Of a DNA stretch of 64,000 nt, positions 1-10,661 are shown piece by piece. The translations under genes and the position numbers were made by a program. Source of the stretch: Combretum micranthum. Its lineage: Eukaryota; Streptophyta; Magnoliopsida; Myrtales; Combretaceae. Below the pieces are notes generated by a model that worked only from the letters and a program-made list of their open reading frames with translations, did no database searches and was not told where the DNA came from. The DNA is taken from positions 372,001 through 436,000 of the forward strand of contig JAMXBD010000820.1 in assembly GCA_024138025.1 (NCBI GenBank). The letters run 5' to 3'. How positions within the stretch are numbered: the first letter of the stretch is position 1; each line of letters starts with the position of its first letter.

Positions 1-893
1 TTAATTTAATACTTAAAATAACTTTCAAAATTTATAATGACATTCTCTCTTAAATATATATATATATATATATATATTAAACCGTAAAAAATAAAATTTT
101 AAACGTTCGACTAACAAAAAGTTGAAAGTATTCCAACTTTTAATGACTTTATGCCATTTTATAATATGTTAACAGTTTGCCGACAGTTCTATTGTAGGCG
201 ATGTATTGATGTTAGCCTTCACGTGTTAATAGCGGAGTCATGATAATTGTACGAAAGAGGACGCGTTTGGTGCTTGAACCTTAATAAAACAAAAGAGATA
301 TCGATATTACGTGCAATTTGTGATAAGATACTGGCCTTTTTGTAAGTACGTGTCTCGATTTGTATAACAAAATTCTTATCATTTTCATGAATTTCAATTT
401 CAGACGTGGAAATACGTGGAACTTGGACTCAAATCTTATCTTATTAGTCCATATGCATCGTGTCAATTAAATACGACGTTATATTGACTAAGCAAAGCTT
501 ATTGATAACTGAGAATACTATTATATATATCTCATTATGATTAAATTATTAAAATAATTAATATTTTAATTATTATATTTATTTTAAATGGTTAATAAGA
601 TTGTAGGCGGAAATATTATTCTCATGTCAGGCGTATGCCATTGACAAAAGGATATAAGATCGAAAATAAATATAGTATGTCGTTATATTTCTTCCTTCAA
701 TGGATAAAATTGAGTAACCGTATTAATTTAGTTGTTTCTTGCTATAAATAATATAATGGCTAAATATGGAGGGAGGATTAGGATTTAAAATAACCAAATT
801 AATCCAATTGCATTATCACGGCGGGTCAGAAAATTTTGGTTTAATAGTGGGTACATGGAGCCGAATCAATTCGATTCGATTCGTTTTTAGCTA
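1..893. other. AT-rich intergenic DNA
   Basis: No convincing gene. Open frames here are short and resemble no family I know. A (TA)n microsatellite lies at about 53-78. The rest is AT-rich and unstructured to the eye. Confidence 0.6.
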
Positions 894-901
894 GATTAAT
901 T

Positions 902-1427
902 TAAGGATGTAACTGGAACGGGTTTTTTGAAATCCGAACCCGACCCAAGTCCTTTAACGAGTATCTCAAAACCCGAAAAAACCTTATCGGGATTTTTTTA
1001 TCAATCCCAAAACCCGACCCGCTAGGATTTAAGGAACCAAAACCCGACCCGACTCCAAGAGTTTTAATTTTTTTCTTTAAAAAAAAAAGAAAGAATTTTG
1101 TTTTAAGTTATTAATGATACAAACACTTATATTGAAAGAATGAATTTTAGACAATAATATCATATAAAATGATGCAAATACTTCATTTCCACTTATTTTC
1201 ACATACATATAATATAAATAAGATACCTTGCGTTAATAACTTAATATTTTTAATTTTTTAATATTTTGAATTTATACCGGGTTGGGTTTTCCCAACGGGT
1301 TACATAATAAACCCAAAACCCGACCCTATAACTTATCGGGTCTTTTTTTAATCCCAAAACCCTATAGGGTTTTTAGCGGGTTGGGCGATCGAGTACCCTA
1401 TAACAATCCGTCCCGCTTGCATCCCTA
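902..1427. mobile_element. hAT-like non-autonomous element (MITE)
   Basis: A 526-bp element flanked by a perfect 8-bp target duplication, gattaatt, at 894-901 and 1428-1435. The ends are imperfect inverted repeats: taaggatgtaac on the left, and tagggatgcaag reading in from the right. Subterminal regions are dense in acccgaccc/gggttcggg-type words in both orientations, as is common in plant hAT MITEs. An 8-bp duplication fits the hAT superfamily. It has no coding capacity and would depend on a transposase in trans. The centre is AT-rich. Confidence 0.8.
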
Positions 1428-1565
1428 GATTAATTGAAACACAATCCATCCATAGCTGAAAAAAATGAAAAATTCCTATTCCAGTAAGTCATTTAGCACC
1501 GGCCAGGTATTGCTGTTGAGTATGAATTTGTAATATAAACTCTTTGTATGAAGACAATATATATC

Positions 1566-1582
1566 CACACACACACACACAC
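1566..1582. repeat. (CA)n microsatellite
   Basis: About eight CA dinucleotides in a row; a simple-sequence repeat inside AT-rich spacer. Confidence 0.9.
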
Positions 1583-1951
1583 CTATACATTAGTCATTAA
1601 TCATTATCCTAATCTCGTGCCCAAAAGTCAGTCCTAAAGAAAAGAACTTTCTTCTAAATCCTAAGATTTCCTAGGTCTGAACATGGTTGTGCACTAATTT
1701 GTAAATAATCAATTGTTTAATCTAATTGGCTGAAAGAGCGAAAACGTAAATTCCTCTAATCAAATTTTAGATTTATTTTTCGGCTTTTATATTTATAATT
1801 TTTTTTGCTTTTTTTGTCTTTTTATTTATTTTGAGGAAAAACTGAATAATAGGAACAGGATGCATATTTTCAAAAGTTTAATAGGTAAATGAAGTGAATT
1901 TCTTTACAATTTATCCATTTTAGAGAAAAAAAAAGAAGAGCCATCGATACA

Positions 1952-1974
<23 letters not shown>
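1952..1974. repeat. (CT)n microsatellite
   Basis: Eleven CT/TC dinucleotides followed by a T run. The spacer 1436-2056 around it shows no gene. Confidence 0.9.
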
Positions 1975-1982
<8 letters not shown>

Positions 1983-2056
1983 TGGTTCGAAGATTGATAC
2001 ATTTGAATATTGCAATGAATTCTTTATTATGATTTTGCTTTTTATAGATATAATAT

Positions 2057-2903
2057 TAGGGGTGTTCATGTTTCAGTTTGACTTGATTCAAGGGTCGAAT
2101 CAAACCAAACTGCATTGAAAATGGTCTGGTTCAAAACTTTTAATGAACTGAACTGCTTTTAACGGTTCGAGGTTTTAAACCGAACCACTTCACATGCAGT
2201 TTGATTTGGTTCGGTTCGGTGCGATTCAAACTGCCTTTAAAAGATTTAATTCTAATAAATAATATTAATAGTCATTTGAGTTTGTAAGGAAAAAAATATA
2301 TAGATTGAGAAACGTTGCACAAGAATTAAAGTTACTTATTATTATATCAGGTCATATATTTAAAAATTTCAAGTACATATATTATACCTTTTAAAAATAT
2401 TTTTAATGCAAATTTAAAATAATATATATTTTTAATAAATCTATAACACTATCTAAGAAAATTATTCTTTTGCATTAATTCCACATTTACTTATAATATT
2501 CCTTATTTATAATGTATTTAAATTTCTGTTGTACTAATTAGTTTAAAGTTCTAAATTATCTCGGTGTTGTTAGTTATAGATGTTGTAACTTAATGTAAAA
2601 CCTACTCCTGCAGATGTATTCCATTATAAGAATTTTTGCCTTTTATTGAATTAATCTTAAAGCAACATAAGTTCTAATATGTATGCTCAAGAGTTATAAA
2701 TAAATAAAATGATTCTTGTTTATTTATTTTTTGTTCCTTTTAATGTGAAGTGGTTTGGTTTGGTTCAACCCCTTGAACTTAACCGTAACCATTTAGGCTC
2801 TTCTTAAACAAAACCACAAATCAAACTGAAATATAAAAGAATCGCATTTTGTGGTTTGGTCCAATTTTTTGTTCAATTTGGTTTAGTTCAATGAATGGCC
2901 CTA
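2057..2903. mobile_element. hAT-like non-autonomous element
   Basis: The ends are inverted copies: taggggtgttcat on the left, and tagggccattcat reading in from the right. Subterminal stretches are rich in ggttcggtt/aaccgaacc words on both sides, like the element at 902-1427 but of a different family. The flanking 8-mers (tataatat and agatatat) match only in their second half, so the target duplication is decayed or the end is off by a base or two. The interior is AT-rich and non-coding. Confidence 0.6.
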
Positions 2904-2911
2904 AGATATAT

Positions 2912-3112
2912 GGGTGCCTTTGGTTTATTGGTTTGACGTCGGTTTCGTATCTATTTCATGTTTGTTTGTTTTAAGCAGACTATTTGTTAAAAACAGATAC
3001 AGATGAAAAACAGATATTTTTATTTAAAAATAAACCATACAAATCATATACAGATACAAATCAAATACATATAAGATACAGATAAAAAATATACTATCTA
3101 AATAAACCCATA
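2912..3112. mobile_element. Possible small foldback MITE
   Basis: Both edges carry tatgggt words facing each other, with words such as gatacagat and aaataaacc in opposite orientation inside. The size of about 200 bp suits a MITE. I could not define a target duplication. A distantly similar stretch lies near 38455-38640. Confidence 0.3.
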
Positions 3113-4451
3113 GTCATAGTTTGGGTTAGAATCGAACTCAATCTGAAAACACAACTAGTCTTTCTAGTTTTCGCTAGGAACCATAAAAAAAAAAAAGTAA
3201 AATTGGAGAAAAATAAAAAAAATAATATTAAACATATAATTTTCAATGTTTAAAGTTTAAATCTTTGTCATGTGAATAATAAAAATTTATCACCAACTCA
3301 TAACACTTAATGTGTTGTTATTAACAATATAATAAATTAATGTACTTTGAAAGTATGATAATGTAGACCCTTACTAAAAATAAAATCTCTTTCTTAATGT
3401 GGGATTACTTTTTTGGTTTGTCATATTCTTTTTAGTGTATATAATAATCTCATTTTTCATATTACTAATATTATAATTAAAGTTAGACGTGTTTGTATAT
3501 AAATAAATACACACCTTAAACGAACCCATAAGAAAATAGGTTAAAAATCTTAATACTTTTAAACTCAATTATTTAATTTGAGTTTGATTTTTTATTTAAA
3601 ATTATAATTCGTTTCCTAAATTTTTTCAACTTTAACTAGAAAAAAGATTGGTAGTTCCATGGATTTGAAATCAGACTAGAATTGTTCCCAAGGTTTTGGT
3701 TTTGGTTTTGGTTTTGGTCGTTCAATAACCGAAACTAAAATTGGCGACTTTCAGTTCGAATTTAGTTTAGTTTCGCACCATGATAGTGTCTATTAGATAT
3801 TTCCAAGGTCGAGTCCGAACCGAAAGCTAACATGATTTGGCTTTTAGATCTACCAGGTCCAATAAAAAGAAAAATTAATATGATGTTATTATTATCAAAA
3901 CAAAATATAAATAATGAAAATAAATATAAAATAAATAAATCAAAAAGTAAAATAAATTAAATAATATTTAATGTTTAGACAATTTTCCATGTAAATAAAA
4001 TTCATTAATTATATATTCATAATATTTAATGTATTATTAGCAACAACACATGTGATAAATCTAATTCAAAACCACTATGTATCATACTTTATAGAGTTCC
4101 ACTAAGAGGAGAATCTCAATTCTAAATAATGTGGGACTTCTCTACTCTTTTAGAGTGTAATTCTAGTCCCCCATTGCTTATACTTCAACTCAATAGATCT
4201 ATAAATAATTACACATCCTTGATAATATTGTAAGAATATAAGCTAAAGAGTATTATATTCTTAGAGCCATTTTATATTTGGAGTTTTATTTTTAATTAAA
4301 AGTTGTACTTTTTTATTTTTTTTTTCCTTTAGAAGTGGACTGATCTTGACTCGTCTTATCTCGCTTCAGACTTGGCAAATCGACCCATCCCATGTGAATC
4401 CAAGGTAGTTACAGGTCCCCCAATTTGTAGACCCTAATCCAGCCCGCCTCG
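3113..4451. other. AT-rich spacer, no gene seen
   Basis: Contains a short tandem array of ttttgg units at about 3692-3718 and ggttcg-like words up to about 3850 that may be a worn hAT-like end. No frame resembles a known protein. Confidence 0.5.
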
Positions 4452-4955
4452 CCCCCTTACGGAGATATTATCTACATTTGGTTGTAAGGATTGGACAAAA
4501 CAAAAGGAATTAAACAACACAGTATAATAAGTACCAAATAGTACAATTCTCTTGTACCACGTTTGGTATGTATGATACTGGATAAAAATTTTTGTGCCAT
4601 TCAGTGCTTAGTATACACAAATACAGAATAAGACATCATTTTTTGACCATTATACACTTATATTATAATATATTTATTTAATTAATTCATTATATTGTTT
4701 AAGACAAAAGAAAGTTGACTAGAAGTGGGGATAATTATAGAATTTTCAAAATTGAAATTGTTTATTATGTCCATTTAATTTTGGTACCATAAAATATAAA
4801 GAACAAGTTTATTAAAGTTTGTCCAGTACCTTAAGATTTTTTTTTCATTTATCCAGTCCAATAATTGATAAGAGAAATCAAATAAGAGACTAGAAATTTT
4901 ATCATGTCCCATCCTATAAAATTTCTGCAACCAAACGCAACCTAGGTCTACATGC
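4452..4955. mobile_element. Possible foldback MITE next to the pseudogene
   Basis: The left edge has ctacatttggttg; the right edge reads ctaggttgcgtttggttg on the opposite strand, giving facing inverted ends about 500 bp apart. Several tgtccagtacc/ggtaccaaa-type words recur inside. No duplication was confirmed, so the borders are approximate. Confidence 0.35.
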
Positions 4956-5046
4956 ATACTTGTTCTATTAGAGCAAGTTCGACTATCGTTTGGACTAGTG
5001 GTCCTTTTAAAAAGAAGAAAAAAACCTTGGCAGTTTTTCTTTGCTT

Positions 5047-5274
5047 GGCCATTCACTTATATTGACTTTCTTCCATATTCACCGCAGCCTTTTCACCTTC
5101 CAAACACAAAATCACTCACGAAGCTTCAATGGCAGCTGTGGCCGATGCAACTCTTTCTTCATTTATTTCTTTGCATACTTTCTGTACAAGCCGTTGTTGG
5201 GCGAAGAGCATTTCTTTAAGAGCCGAGACATCGGTTTCAGATATCATGAAACAAGTTTCACTGCTCTCGGCCAT
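5047..5274 (-). pseudogene. GTD-binding (DUF593) / myosin-binding-like gene fragment
   Basis: Reading the minus strand from the ATG at 5274, about 76 codons resemble the start of plant GTD-binding (DUF593, zein/myosin-binding) proteins. Recognisable pieces are SALKEMLFAQQRLVQK, EINEERVASATAA and, after a stop, GEKAAVNMEESQYK. In the family this segment is a coiled coil that binds the globular tail of myosin XI. Two in-frame TGA codons (5118-5116 and 5055-5053) break the frame without shifting it, and similarity fades before 5030. No later exon is visible. Recognition is from memory of the family pattern, not a search. It is the only host-gene-like sequence in the window and is best read as a relic or captured fragment. 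Confidence 0.6.
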
Positions 5275-5597
5275 AATATATAACAAATTAAACCTATATA
5301 GAAACAAAACAAACCCAACTATCTCATCATGAAACAATTCAAAAAGTCAATGAAAACAAACCAAGAGCAAAAAACTTCCCTAGAAAGCCAAAACATTATC
5401 ATTCGTCTCTACGCATTTAAGACTATGATTTGATTAAGTACGCCTTAAAATGCGAACCGCTTTTCAATATCTAGGAGGAAATGTCTAACATTACCTGTTC
5501 CTGTCGTGTTTGGAAAGAAGAAATTTCTGATATTGCTTTCTTCACCCGGTAGGAAAACACAATTCTCAAGACATCCAATGAGAAGGGGGACAAAGGG
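5275..5597. other. Spacer between pseudogene and gypsy element
   Basis: AT-rich; holds whatever preceded the DUF593-like fragment. No feature recognised. Confidence 0.5.
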
Positions 5598-5602
5598 CAT
5601 AG

Positions 5603-6176
5603 TGTTGGGTTTTTTTTTTATCTCTCTGCAGCCCAGCCCACCTAAATCACACTTTTCACCTTATCTTCGCACGTGACTCTCAATTCTCCACAGACCTCAC
5701 TTCTCGAATACTCCTCTCTCGTTCTTTCCCTAACCCTAAGAAATTAGGGTTTCTCTCTACAAAAGCTAAGTATTATATTTCTTTATGCTCTCTGATACAT
5801 CATACCCTAGCGATATTATATTCACTGATGGTATTTCTATTTATTGCAGGTAACATGAAGGAAGTGTATACTGTGGATTATTCGAGCTAATCCAAGCTCC
5901 ACAATGAACACGATGACTTCCAAAAGGGGGTTAATTCCCTTTTCCCTTTTACTTCTCATTTATATGCATCCATGTACAATACTATTGCTATACTGTTACA
6001 TGCAATCTGTTACAAAGCTGTTAGTTGGTTAAATCTAACCAACTCTGTATACAATGATGTTTCTATCAGTTTCGTTGGTTGAGCCTAACCAACTCTATTT
6101 ATCTGTTCATTTATCTACTATGTAATCCTCAAATTTACTTGGTAATGTTCTACGTCTCGTACTATGACGTGTAACA
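5603..6176 (-). repeat. 3' LTR (sense) of the Reina-like element
   Basis: 574 bp, near-identical to 10662-11234. The last codons of pol and its stop (6109-6107) lie inside this LTR. The TATA-like motif is at 5964-5957. Confidence 0.93.
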
Positions 6177-7387
6177 TTTGGCTCCCCCTGTGGAAACACA
6201 ACCTTGTCCTCAAGGTTGTAATTAGGATAAATGAGTTGAAACTGATCAAAATCCTCCCAACTCGCATCCTCCAGTAACAGCCCCCTCCATTGAACTAAGA
6301 TCTGCTTAATAGGCTTTTGATTTACCAATATCACCCGAGAGTCAAGAATAGCCAGTGGTTGTAACACTGGGTGATTATGATAAGCCTCCTGTGGTAATTC
6401 CAAAACCGGATCAATAGAGCCATAAGCCTTCTTAAGAGCAGAAACATGAAATACATTGTGGATACGGGAATTAGGAGGTAACTCAACCCTATAAGCTGAT
6501 GATCCAATCCTTTGAAGCACCTTATAAGGACCATAAAAACGCTTTGAGAGCTTGTGAAAGCTATTAACAATAGAAGTCTGTTTATAGGGTTTGAGCTTCA
6601 CCATGACTAAGTCCCCTACCTCAAATGTGACATCCGATCTATGCTTATCTGCTTGAGACTTCATACGATTCTGAGCTTGCTGCAAATTCTGTTTAAGAAC
6701 AGATAATACTTCATCTCTAGTAGCTAACTCAGTATCCACTGCTTCAACAGCAGAAGAACCTCTAATATAACTCGGAATAGTTGGTGGAGATCTGCCATAT
6801 ACAACTTCGAATGGAGTTGTTTTACCACCCTCATGATATGAAACATTATAAGCATACTCAGCCCATGGAAGAAATCGAACCCACAGCTTGGGTTGTTCCA
6901 TGACAAAGCACCTCAGATATTGTTGAAGGGTCCTATTCATCACCTCAGTTTGACCATCCGACTGAGGATGATATGAGGAACTCATGCATAATTTTGTGCC
7001 ACTGAGTCGAAACAATTCTTTCCAAAACCTACTCATGAAAACAGGATCCCTGTCTGAAACAATGGTTCTGGGAATTCCATGCAATTTAATGACCATGTTC
7101 ACAAATAAGTGAGCTACCTTAGTAGCAGTAAAATGCTCATCCAAGGCACCTAAATGACAGTATTTAGACAGTCTGTCAACCACCACTAAAATGACAGAGA
7201 ATCCTTGTGAACATGGTAAGCATGTAATAAAGTCCATGCTTACATCCTCCCATACCTTATCAGGAATTGGTAATGGGGACAATAAACCAGCAGGAGATTT
7301 AGTGGCATACTTGACCTGCTGACATGTAAGACAATTTCGAACAAATTCCTCTACATCCTTCCGAAGTCCCTCCCAATAAAACTCCAC
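6107..7387 (-). CDS. Integrase with chromodomain, Reina-like pol
   Basis: Inserts the cDNA into the chromosome. The CLTCQQ half of the HHCC zinc finger is at the start. The DDE core follows: Asp in VVDRLSKYCH, Asp in VSDRDPVFMSRFW, Glu in YHPQSDGQTEVMNR. A GPY/F-type module (FYGPYKVLQRIG) comes next, then from about residue 350 a chromodomain (ILVQWRGLLLEDASWEDFDQ, ending NLEDKVVFPQGE). Such domains bind histone marks and steer integration. The last codons and TGA stop (6109-6107) lie within the 3' LTR. This 426-residue stretch is fully open, so the integrase itself looks undamaged. Confidence 0.92.
   Translation of the reverse strand: MEFYWEGLRKDVEEFVRNCLTCQQVKYATKSPAGLLSPLPIPDKVWEDVSMDFITCLPCSQGFSVILVVVDRLSKYCHLGALDEHFTATKVAHLFVNMVIKLHGIPRTIVSDRDPVFMSRFWKELFRLSGTKLCMSSSYHPQSDGQTEVMNRTLQQYLRCFVMEQPKLWVRFLPWAEYAYNVSYHEGGKTTPFEVVYGRSPPTIPSYIRGSSAVEAVDTELATRDEVLSVLKQNLQQAQNRMKSQADKHRSDVTFEVGDLVMVKLKPYKQTSIVNSFHKLSKRFYGPYKVLQRIGSSAYRVELPPNSRIHNVFHVSALKKAYGSIDPVLELPQEAYHNHPVLQPLAILDSRVILVNQKPIKQILVQWRGLLLEDASWEDFDQFQLIYPNYNLEDKVVFPQGEPNVTRHSTRRRTLPSKFEDYIVDK
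6177..6189 (-). other. Polypurine tract of the Reina-like element
   Basis: Minus-strand purine-rich agggggagccaaa ends directly at the 3' LTR, the usual place for plus-strand priming. Confidence 0.7.
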
Positions 7388-8460
7388 AACAATCCTTTTA
7401 TAAGTCTTAAGAATCCAAAATGACCAGCTGATGGAGTTGCATGATATTCTCTCAAAATAAGAGGCACCACCATAGAGTCCCGAACTAAAAAAATTTTGGA
7501 ATCATGATAAAGAAGGCCATGTTTCCAAATGAGAGATTTGGTATGATGCAACCCTTTAGTAAGGTCAGAAATAATAGCTCGAAAAGCAGGATGAGTCTGA
7601 TACTCTTGTTTCAAAATATCAATAAATTGAAATATAGGAGTAGACCATCCAAGATGATAATATGTCCCATCAAATTGCCTTGATAGAGCATCAGCTACAA
7701 TATTCTCTTTTCCAGCTTTATAAGTGATGGTATAATCATATCCAAGTAATTTGGATAGATATTTCTGCTGCTCAGGTGTTTGAATCACTTGAGACAAAAT
7801 TTCTTCAGACTTCTGATCTGTTCGAATCAAAAAATGAGTCCCCAAAACATACTGTCGCCATTTCCGAACCGCTTCCACCATACCATATAACTCCCTCACA
7901 TAAGCAGATGCTTTCCTCAAATGTAAAGGAAGCTTCTTACTAAAGTAAGAAATTGGAAGCTCATTCTGCAATAAGACAGCACCTATAGCAGTCCCTGAAG
8001 CATCTGTTTCAATAACAAATTGCTTAGTAAAATCAGGCAATTGTAAAATGGGAGCTTGTACTAGTGCTGACTTCAAAGAAACAAAAGCTTGTTCAGCATC
8101 AGAATTCCACTCAAATTTATCCTTTTGCAATAAGTCAGTCAATGGACTGGCAATAGCGGCATATCCCTTGATAAACCGTCGATAATACCCAGATAAGCCT
8201 AAAAAGGCACGTAATTGCTTGACTGAAATAATAGGAGGCCACTCTCTGACTCCTTGAACTTTAGAGGGATCCGGACTCACCCCTTTGCATGACACAATGT
8301 GCCCTAGATACTCAATGGTATCTTTGGCAAAAATACACTTAGAAGCCTTCAAAAAGAACTGATTTTGCTGCAAAATCAGTAATACAGAATCCAAATGCTT
8401 CAAATGATCCTCAAAAGATTTACTGTAAACTAATATGTCATCAAAAAAAAACAATGACAT
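7351..8460 (-). CDS. RT thumb, RNase H and start of integrase, Reina-like pol
   Basis: Begins with the catalytic DDILVYS block, then RT thumb ([25 protein letters not shown]) and RNase H ([39 protein letters not shown]). RNase H removes the RNA strand during cDNA synthesis. The usual Asp-His-Lys of the third block reads Asp-Gln-Lys here. After an integrase zinc-finger start ([10 protein letters not shown]) the frame is lost near 7405, beside a short T run. The next open frame starts at 7387, overlapping by 37 bases. Confidence 0.88.
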   Translation of the reverse strand: MSLFFFDDILVYSKSFEDHLKHLDSVLLILQQNQFFLKASKCIFAKDTIEYLGHIVSCKGVSPDPSKVQGVREWPPIISVKQLRAFLGLSGYYRRFIKGYAAIASPLTDLLQKDKFEWNSDAEQAFVSLKSALVQAPILQLPDFTKQFVIETDASGTAIGAVLLQNELPISYFSKKLPLHLRKASAYVRELYGMVEAVRKWRQYVLGTHFLIRTDQKSEEILSQVIQTPEQQKYLSKLLGYDYTITYKAGKENIVADALSRQFDGTYYHLGWSTPIFQFIDILKQEYQTHPAFRAIISDLTKGLHHTKSLIWKHGLLYHDSKIFLVRDSMVVPLILREYHATPSAGHFGFLRLIKGLLWSFIGRDFGRM

Positions 8461-9238
8461 ATTTTCGTAGAAATGGTTGGAAAAGTCTATTCATTATAGC
8501 CTGAAAAGTAGCAGGGGCATTACATAAGCCAAAGGGCATTACCAAAAATTCGTAATGGCCCTCATGAGTCCGAAAAGCTGTTTTCTCAATATCATCCTGA
8601 TGCATACAAATTTGATGATAGCCTGAACGTAAGTCCAACTTTGAAAAACATGAGGCCCCAAACAATTCATCAAGGAGTTCATCAATAGTGGGAATTGGAA
8701 ACTCATCTTTCACAGTCACTTGATTAAGAGCCCTGTAGTCAATGCAAAAGCGCCAAGTACCATCTTTCTTTTTAACAAGAAGCACCGGACTAGAAAATGG
8801 ACTTGTGCTATGTTGGATGATACCCAAGTTAAGCATTTCTTGAACTTGTTTCTCAATCTCACTCTTCTGAAAGTGTGGGTATCTATAGGGTTTAACATTA
8901 ATGGGCTGTGATCCTTCCACCAAATGAATGCGATGCTGTGTGTTTCTTAAAGGCGGCAATGATGAAGGTGCTTCAAAAATTGAGGCATATTTGCCCAATA
9001 ATGCATCCAATGCATTATTGCCGGATGAAATGCCATGAAAATCGGATTGAGACTGAGCTGTCAATTGAAAACAAGAAGCCACAGCATCCATTTTAACTAG
9101 TTTCCTGAGTTGATGATGAGATATTTGGAAAATCATAGGATTTTCTTCACCTGTCAATATAACAGAAGAACCATTGTAACAAAACTTCATGGTTAACTGA
9201 CTGTAATCAATAGTGACTGGCCCAAGTTTTGTAACCAT
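8441..9238 (-). CDS. Reverse transcriptase of the Reina-like pol
   Basis: Copies element RNA to cDNA. About 265 residues are open. Family blocks in order: [64 protein letters not shown] and [13 protein letters not shown]. The frame closes just before the FxDD catalytic block, at a nine-A run (about 8444-8452), and DDILVYS continues in the next frame. The block pattern ([18 protein letters not shown]) differs from Tekay and CRM elements and points to Reina. Confidence 0.9.
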   Translation of the reverse strand: MVTKLGPVTIDYSQLTMKFCYNGSSVILTGEENPMIFQISHHQLRKLVKMDAVASCFQLTAQSQSDFHGISSGNNALDALLGKYASIFEAPSSLPPLRNTQHRIHLVEGSQPINVKPYRYPHFQKSEIEKQVQEMLNLGIIQHSTSPFSSPVLLVKKKDGTWRFCIDYRALNQVTVKDEFPIPTIDELLDELFGASCFSKLDLRSGYHQICMHQDDIEKTAFRTHEGHYEFLVMPFGLCNAPATFQAIMNRLFQPFLRKYVIVFF

Positions 9239-9619
9239 TGAACTCCCAAGACAAAATCAGCCCCTTGAATAGGTAACACATAGAAAGCCTCTGTAAATTG
9301 CATCCTTGAATGTCCAGTGATATACTTGGACACTGTCCTTCGCATGATAATTGCTACCATTCCCTATCATCACATTGAAATTCACTGAAGGAATAACAAA
9401 GACCCAAATATTTGACAATTCGTGATTGTACAAAATTATGTGTACTACCCGAATCACCAATAACGACATTTTTACCATGAACAGTTCCTTTAAAACGAAT
9501 AGTACGAGGAGTAGAATATCCAGATAAAGCATGATAGCTGATAGTCCCCTCATCAAAGTCATCAATAGAGATTCCTCCAATTCCGAATCCTGAATCTCCT
9601 CCTCTTCTTGTAATAACAA
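9239..9619 (-). CDS. Protease segment of the Reina-like pol
   Basis: An aspartic protease active-site triad, Asp-Ser-Gly, is coded at 9455-9447 on the minus strand, followed by Ser-Thr-His-Asn-Phe as is typical of plant gypsy proteases. This reading lies in a different frame from the long open frame 9619-9257, which is a shadow. Further on the family pattern leading into RT (a VLGVQWL-like motif) is readable near 9250-9230. A frame change follows near 9225 at a C/T-rich run. The protease would cut the Gag-Pol precursor. Confidence 0.7.
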
Positions 9620-10628
9620 GAGGAATTTAGCTTTACACTTATGAAGTTTACTGTACTTTTCATCACAGTGAAAACAAAGACCTTTTTCCCTCTTTTCTTG
9701 AAGTTCAGCTTGGGATAATTTTTTTATAGGTAGAGATGGTTTAGGAATAGAAGAATTTATGAAGTATGAGAAATGGATGGTTTTGAAAATTGTAAGGTAG
9801 AAGTGTGTGAAGGAGAAGAAAAAGAACGAAATGAATCAGGTGAGAAACAGTAGGTTTAGCAAAAACATTATCTGCAAATTTAGATTCATGCATTTTAGCT
9901 AACCAAAATGCATGTGATAGAGAATGGGTCTAGAAATCTGAACTTCCTTTCTAATATGTGATTTTAAACCAGAAACAAAGCAACTAATAAGAAAAGAATC
10001 AGGAATACCTACCACTTGATTAGATAAAGCAGTGAATTCCCTTTGATACTCTGATACCGATCTCCTCTGTACCAATTTAGCTAAGGCCCCCTGAAAATCC
10101 TCATACTCTGAAGGACCAAATTGAGTCTTCAAAGATTGGAGGAACTGCTGCCATGTAGTCAATTGATTATTCTGTTCTAACCACTGCAAAAATTGCAGCG
10201 CATCGCCCTCCATTGCAAAAGCTGCAATGTCCAATCTTTGTGCCTCGGTATTTTGTGGAAAGCAAAAAACTTTTGAGTCTGATAAATCCACCCCAGCACA
10301 TCCTGACCCGAAAATTTAGGAATCTCGAGTTTAATACCTTTCAACAATGATTCCGTTAAGGAAGATGATGGATGAGATCCATCTGAGGAATCTTGATGTA
10401 AAACCGGTGTTGGATTGTCATTGTGAGTCCTGATATTATCAATCTTCTCCCCGAACTGCTGCATTGAGTGTTGACATTCTCTTGAAAATCTTTGACTGTT
10501 TGCTGCATCAACGCATTAGAATTCATAGATTCTTGCATTTGAGTTTGCATCCCTTTCATTGTTTCAGCCAAAGAAAAGACCAACGCTTGCAACTTCGCAA
10601 ACTCCTCCTGAGATCGAGTGGAAGCCAT
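9620..10628 (-). CDS. gag of the Reina-like element, frameshifted
   Basis: Starts at the ATG at 10628-10626 (protein begins MASTRSQEEFAKLQ), 33 bases inside the LTR. The N-terminal part looks coiled-coil. The capsid-like region (frame 10291-9899; WQQFLQSLKTQFGP, SVSEYQREFTALSNQV) matches the retrotransposon gag domain. A zinc knuckle of the CFHC...HKC type lies at 9676-9635, for packaging element RNA. The frame changes near 10450, near 10280 (next to an A run) and near 9930, so no single open frame spans it. The product would form the virus-like particle. The LTRs show almost no decay, so some breaks may be sequence errors. Confidence 0.8.
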
Positions 10629-10644
10629 GAATTGGTGATGAACA

Positions 10645-10661
10645 ACAACGAGAGCACCAAT
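10645..10661 (-). other. Primer binding site of the Reina-like element
   Basis: Just inside the sense 5' LTR the minus strand reads attggtgctctcgttg. It contains the TGG expected opposite a tRNA CCA end. It is not the iMet-type site; I could not name the tRNA. Confidence 0.5.

Noticed and set aside
4775..5056. 93-residue minus-strand frame
   Set aside because: It starts at the edge of the DUF593-like fragment but shows no similarity to it and runs through a MITE-like region.
9257..9619. Open frame of 120 residues on the minus strand
   Set aside because: It overlaps the protease region, but the Asp-Ser-Gly active site and zinc knuckle are in another frame, so this frame is a shadow.
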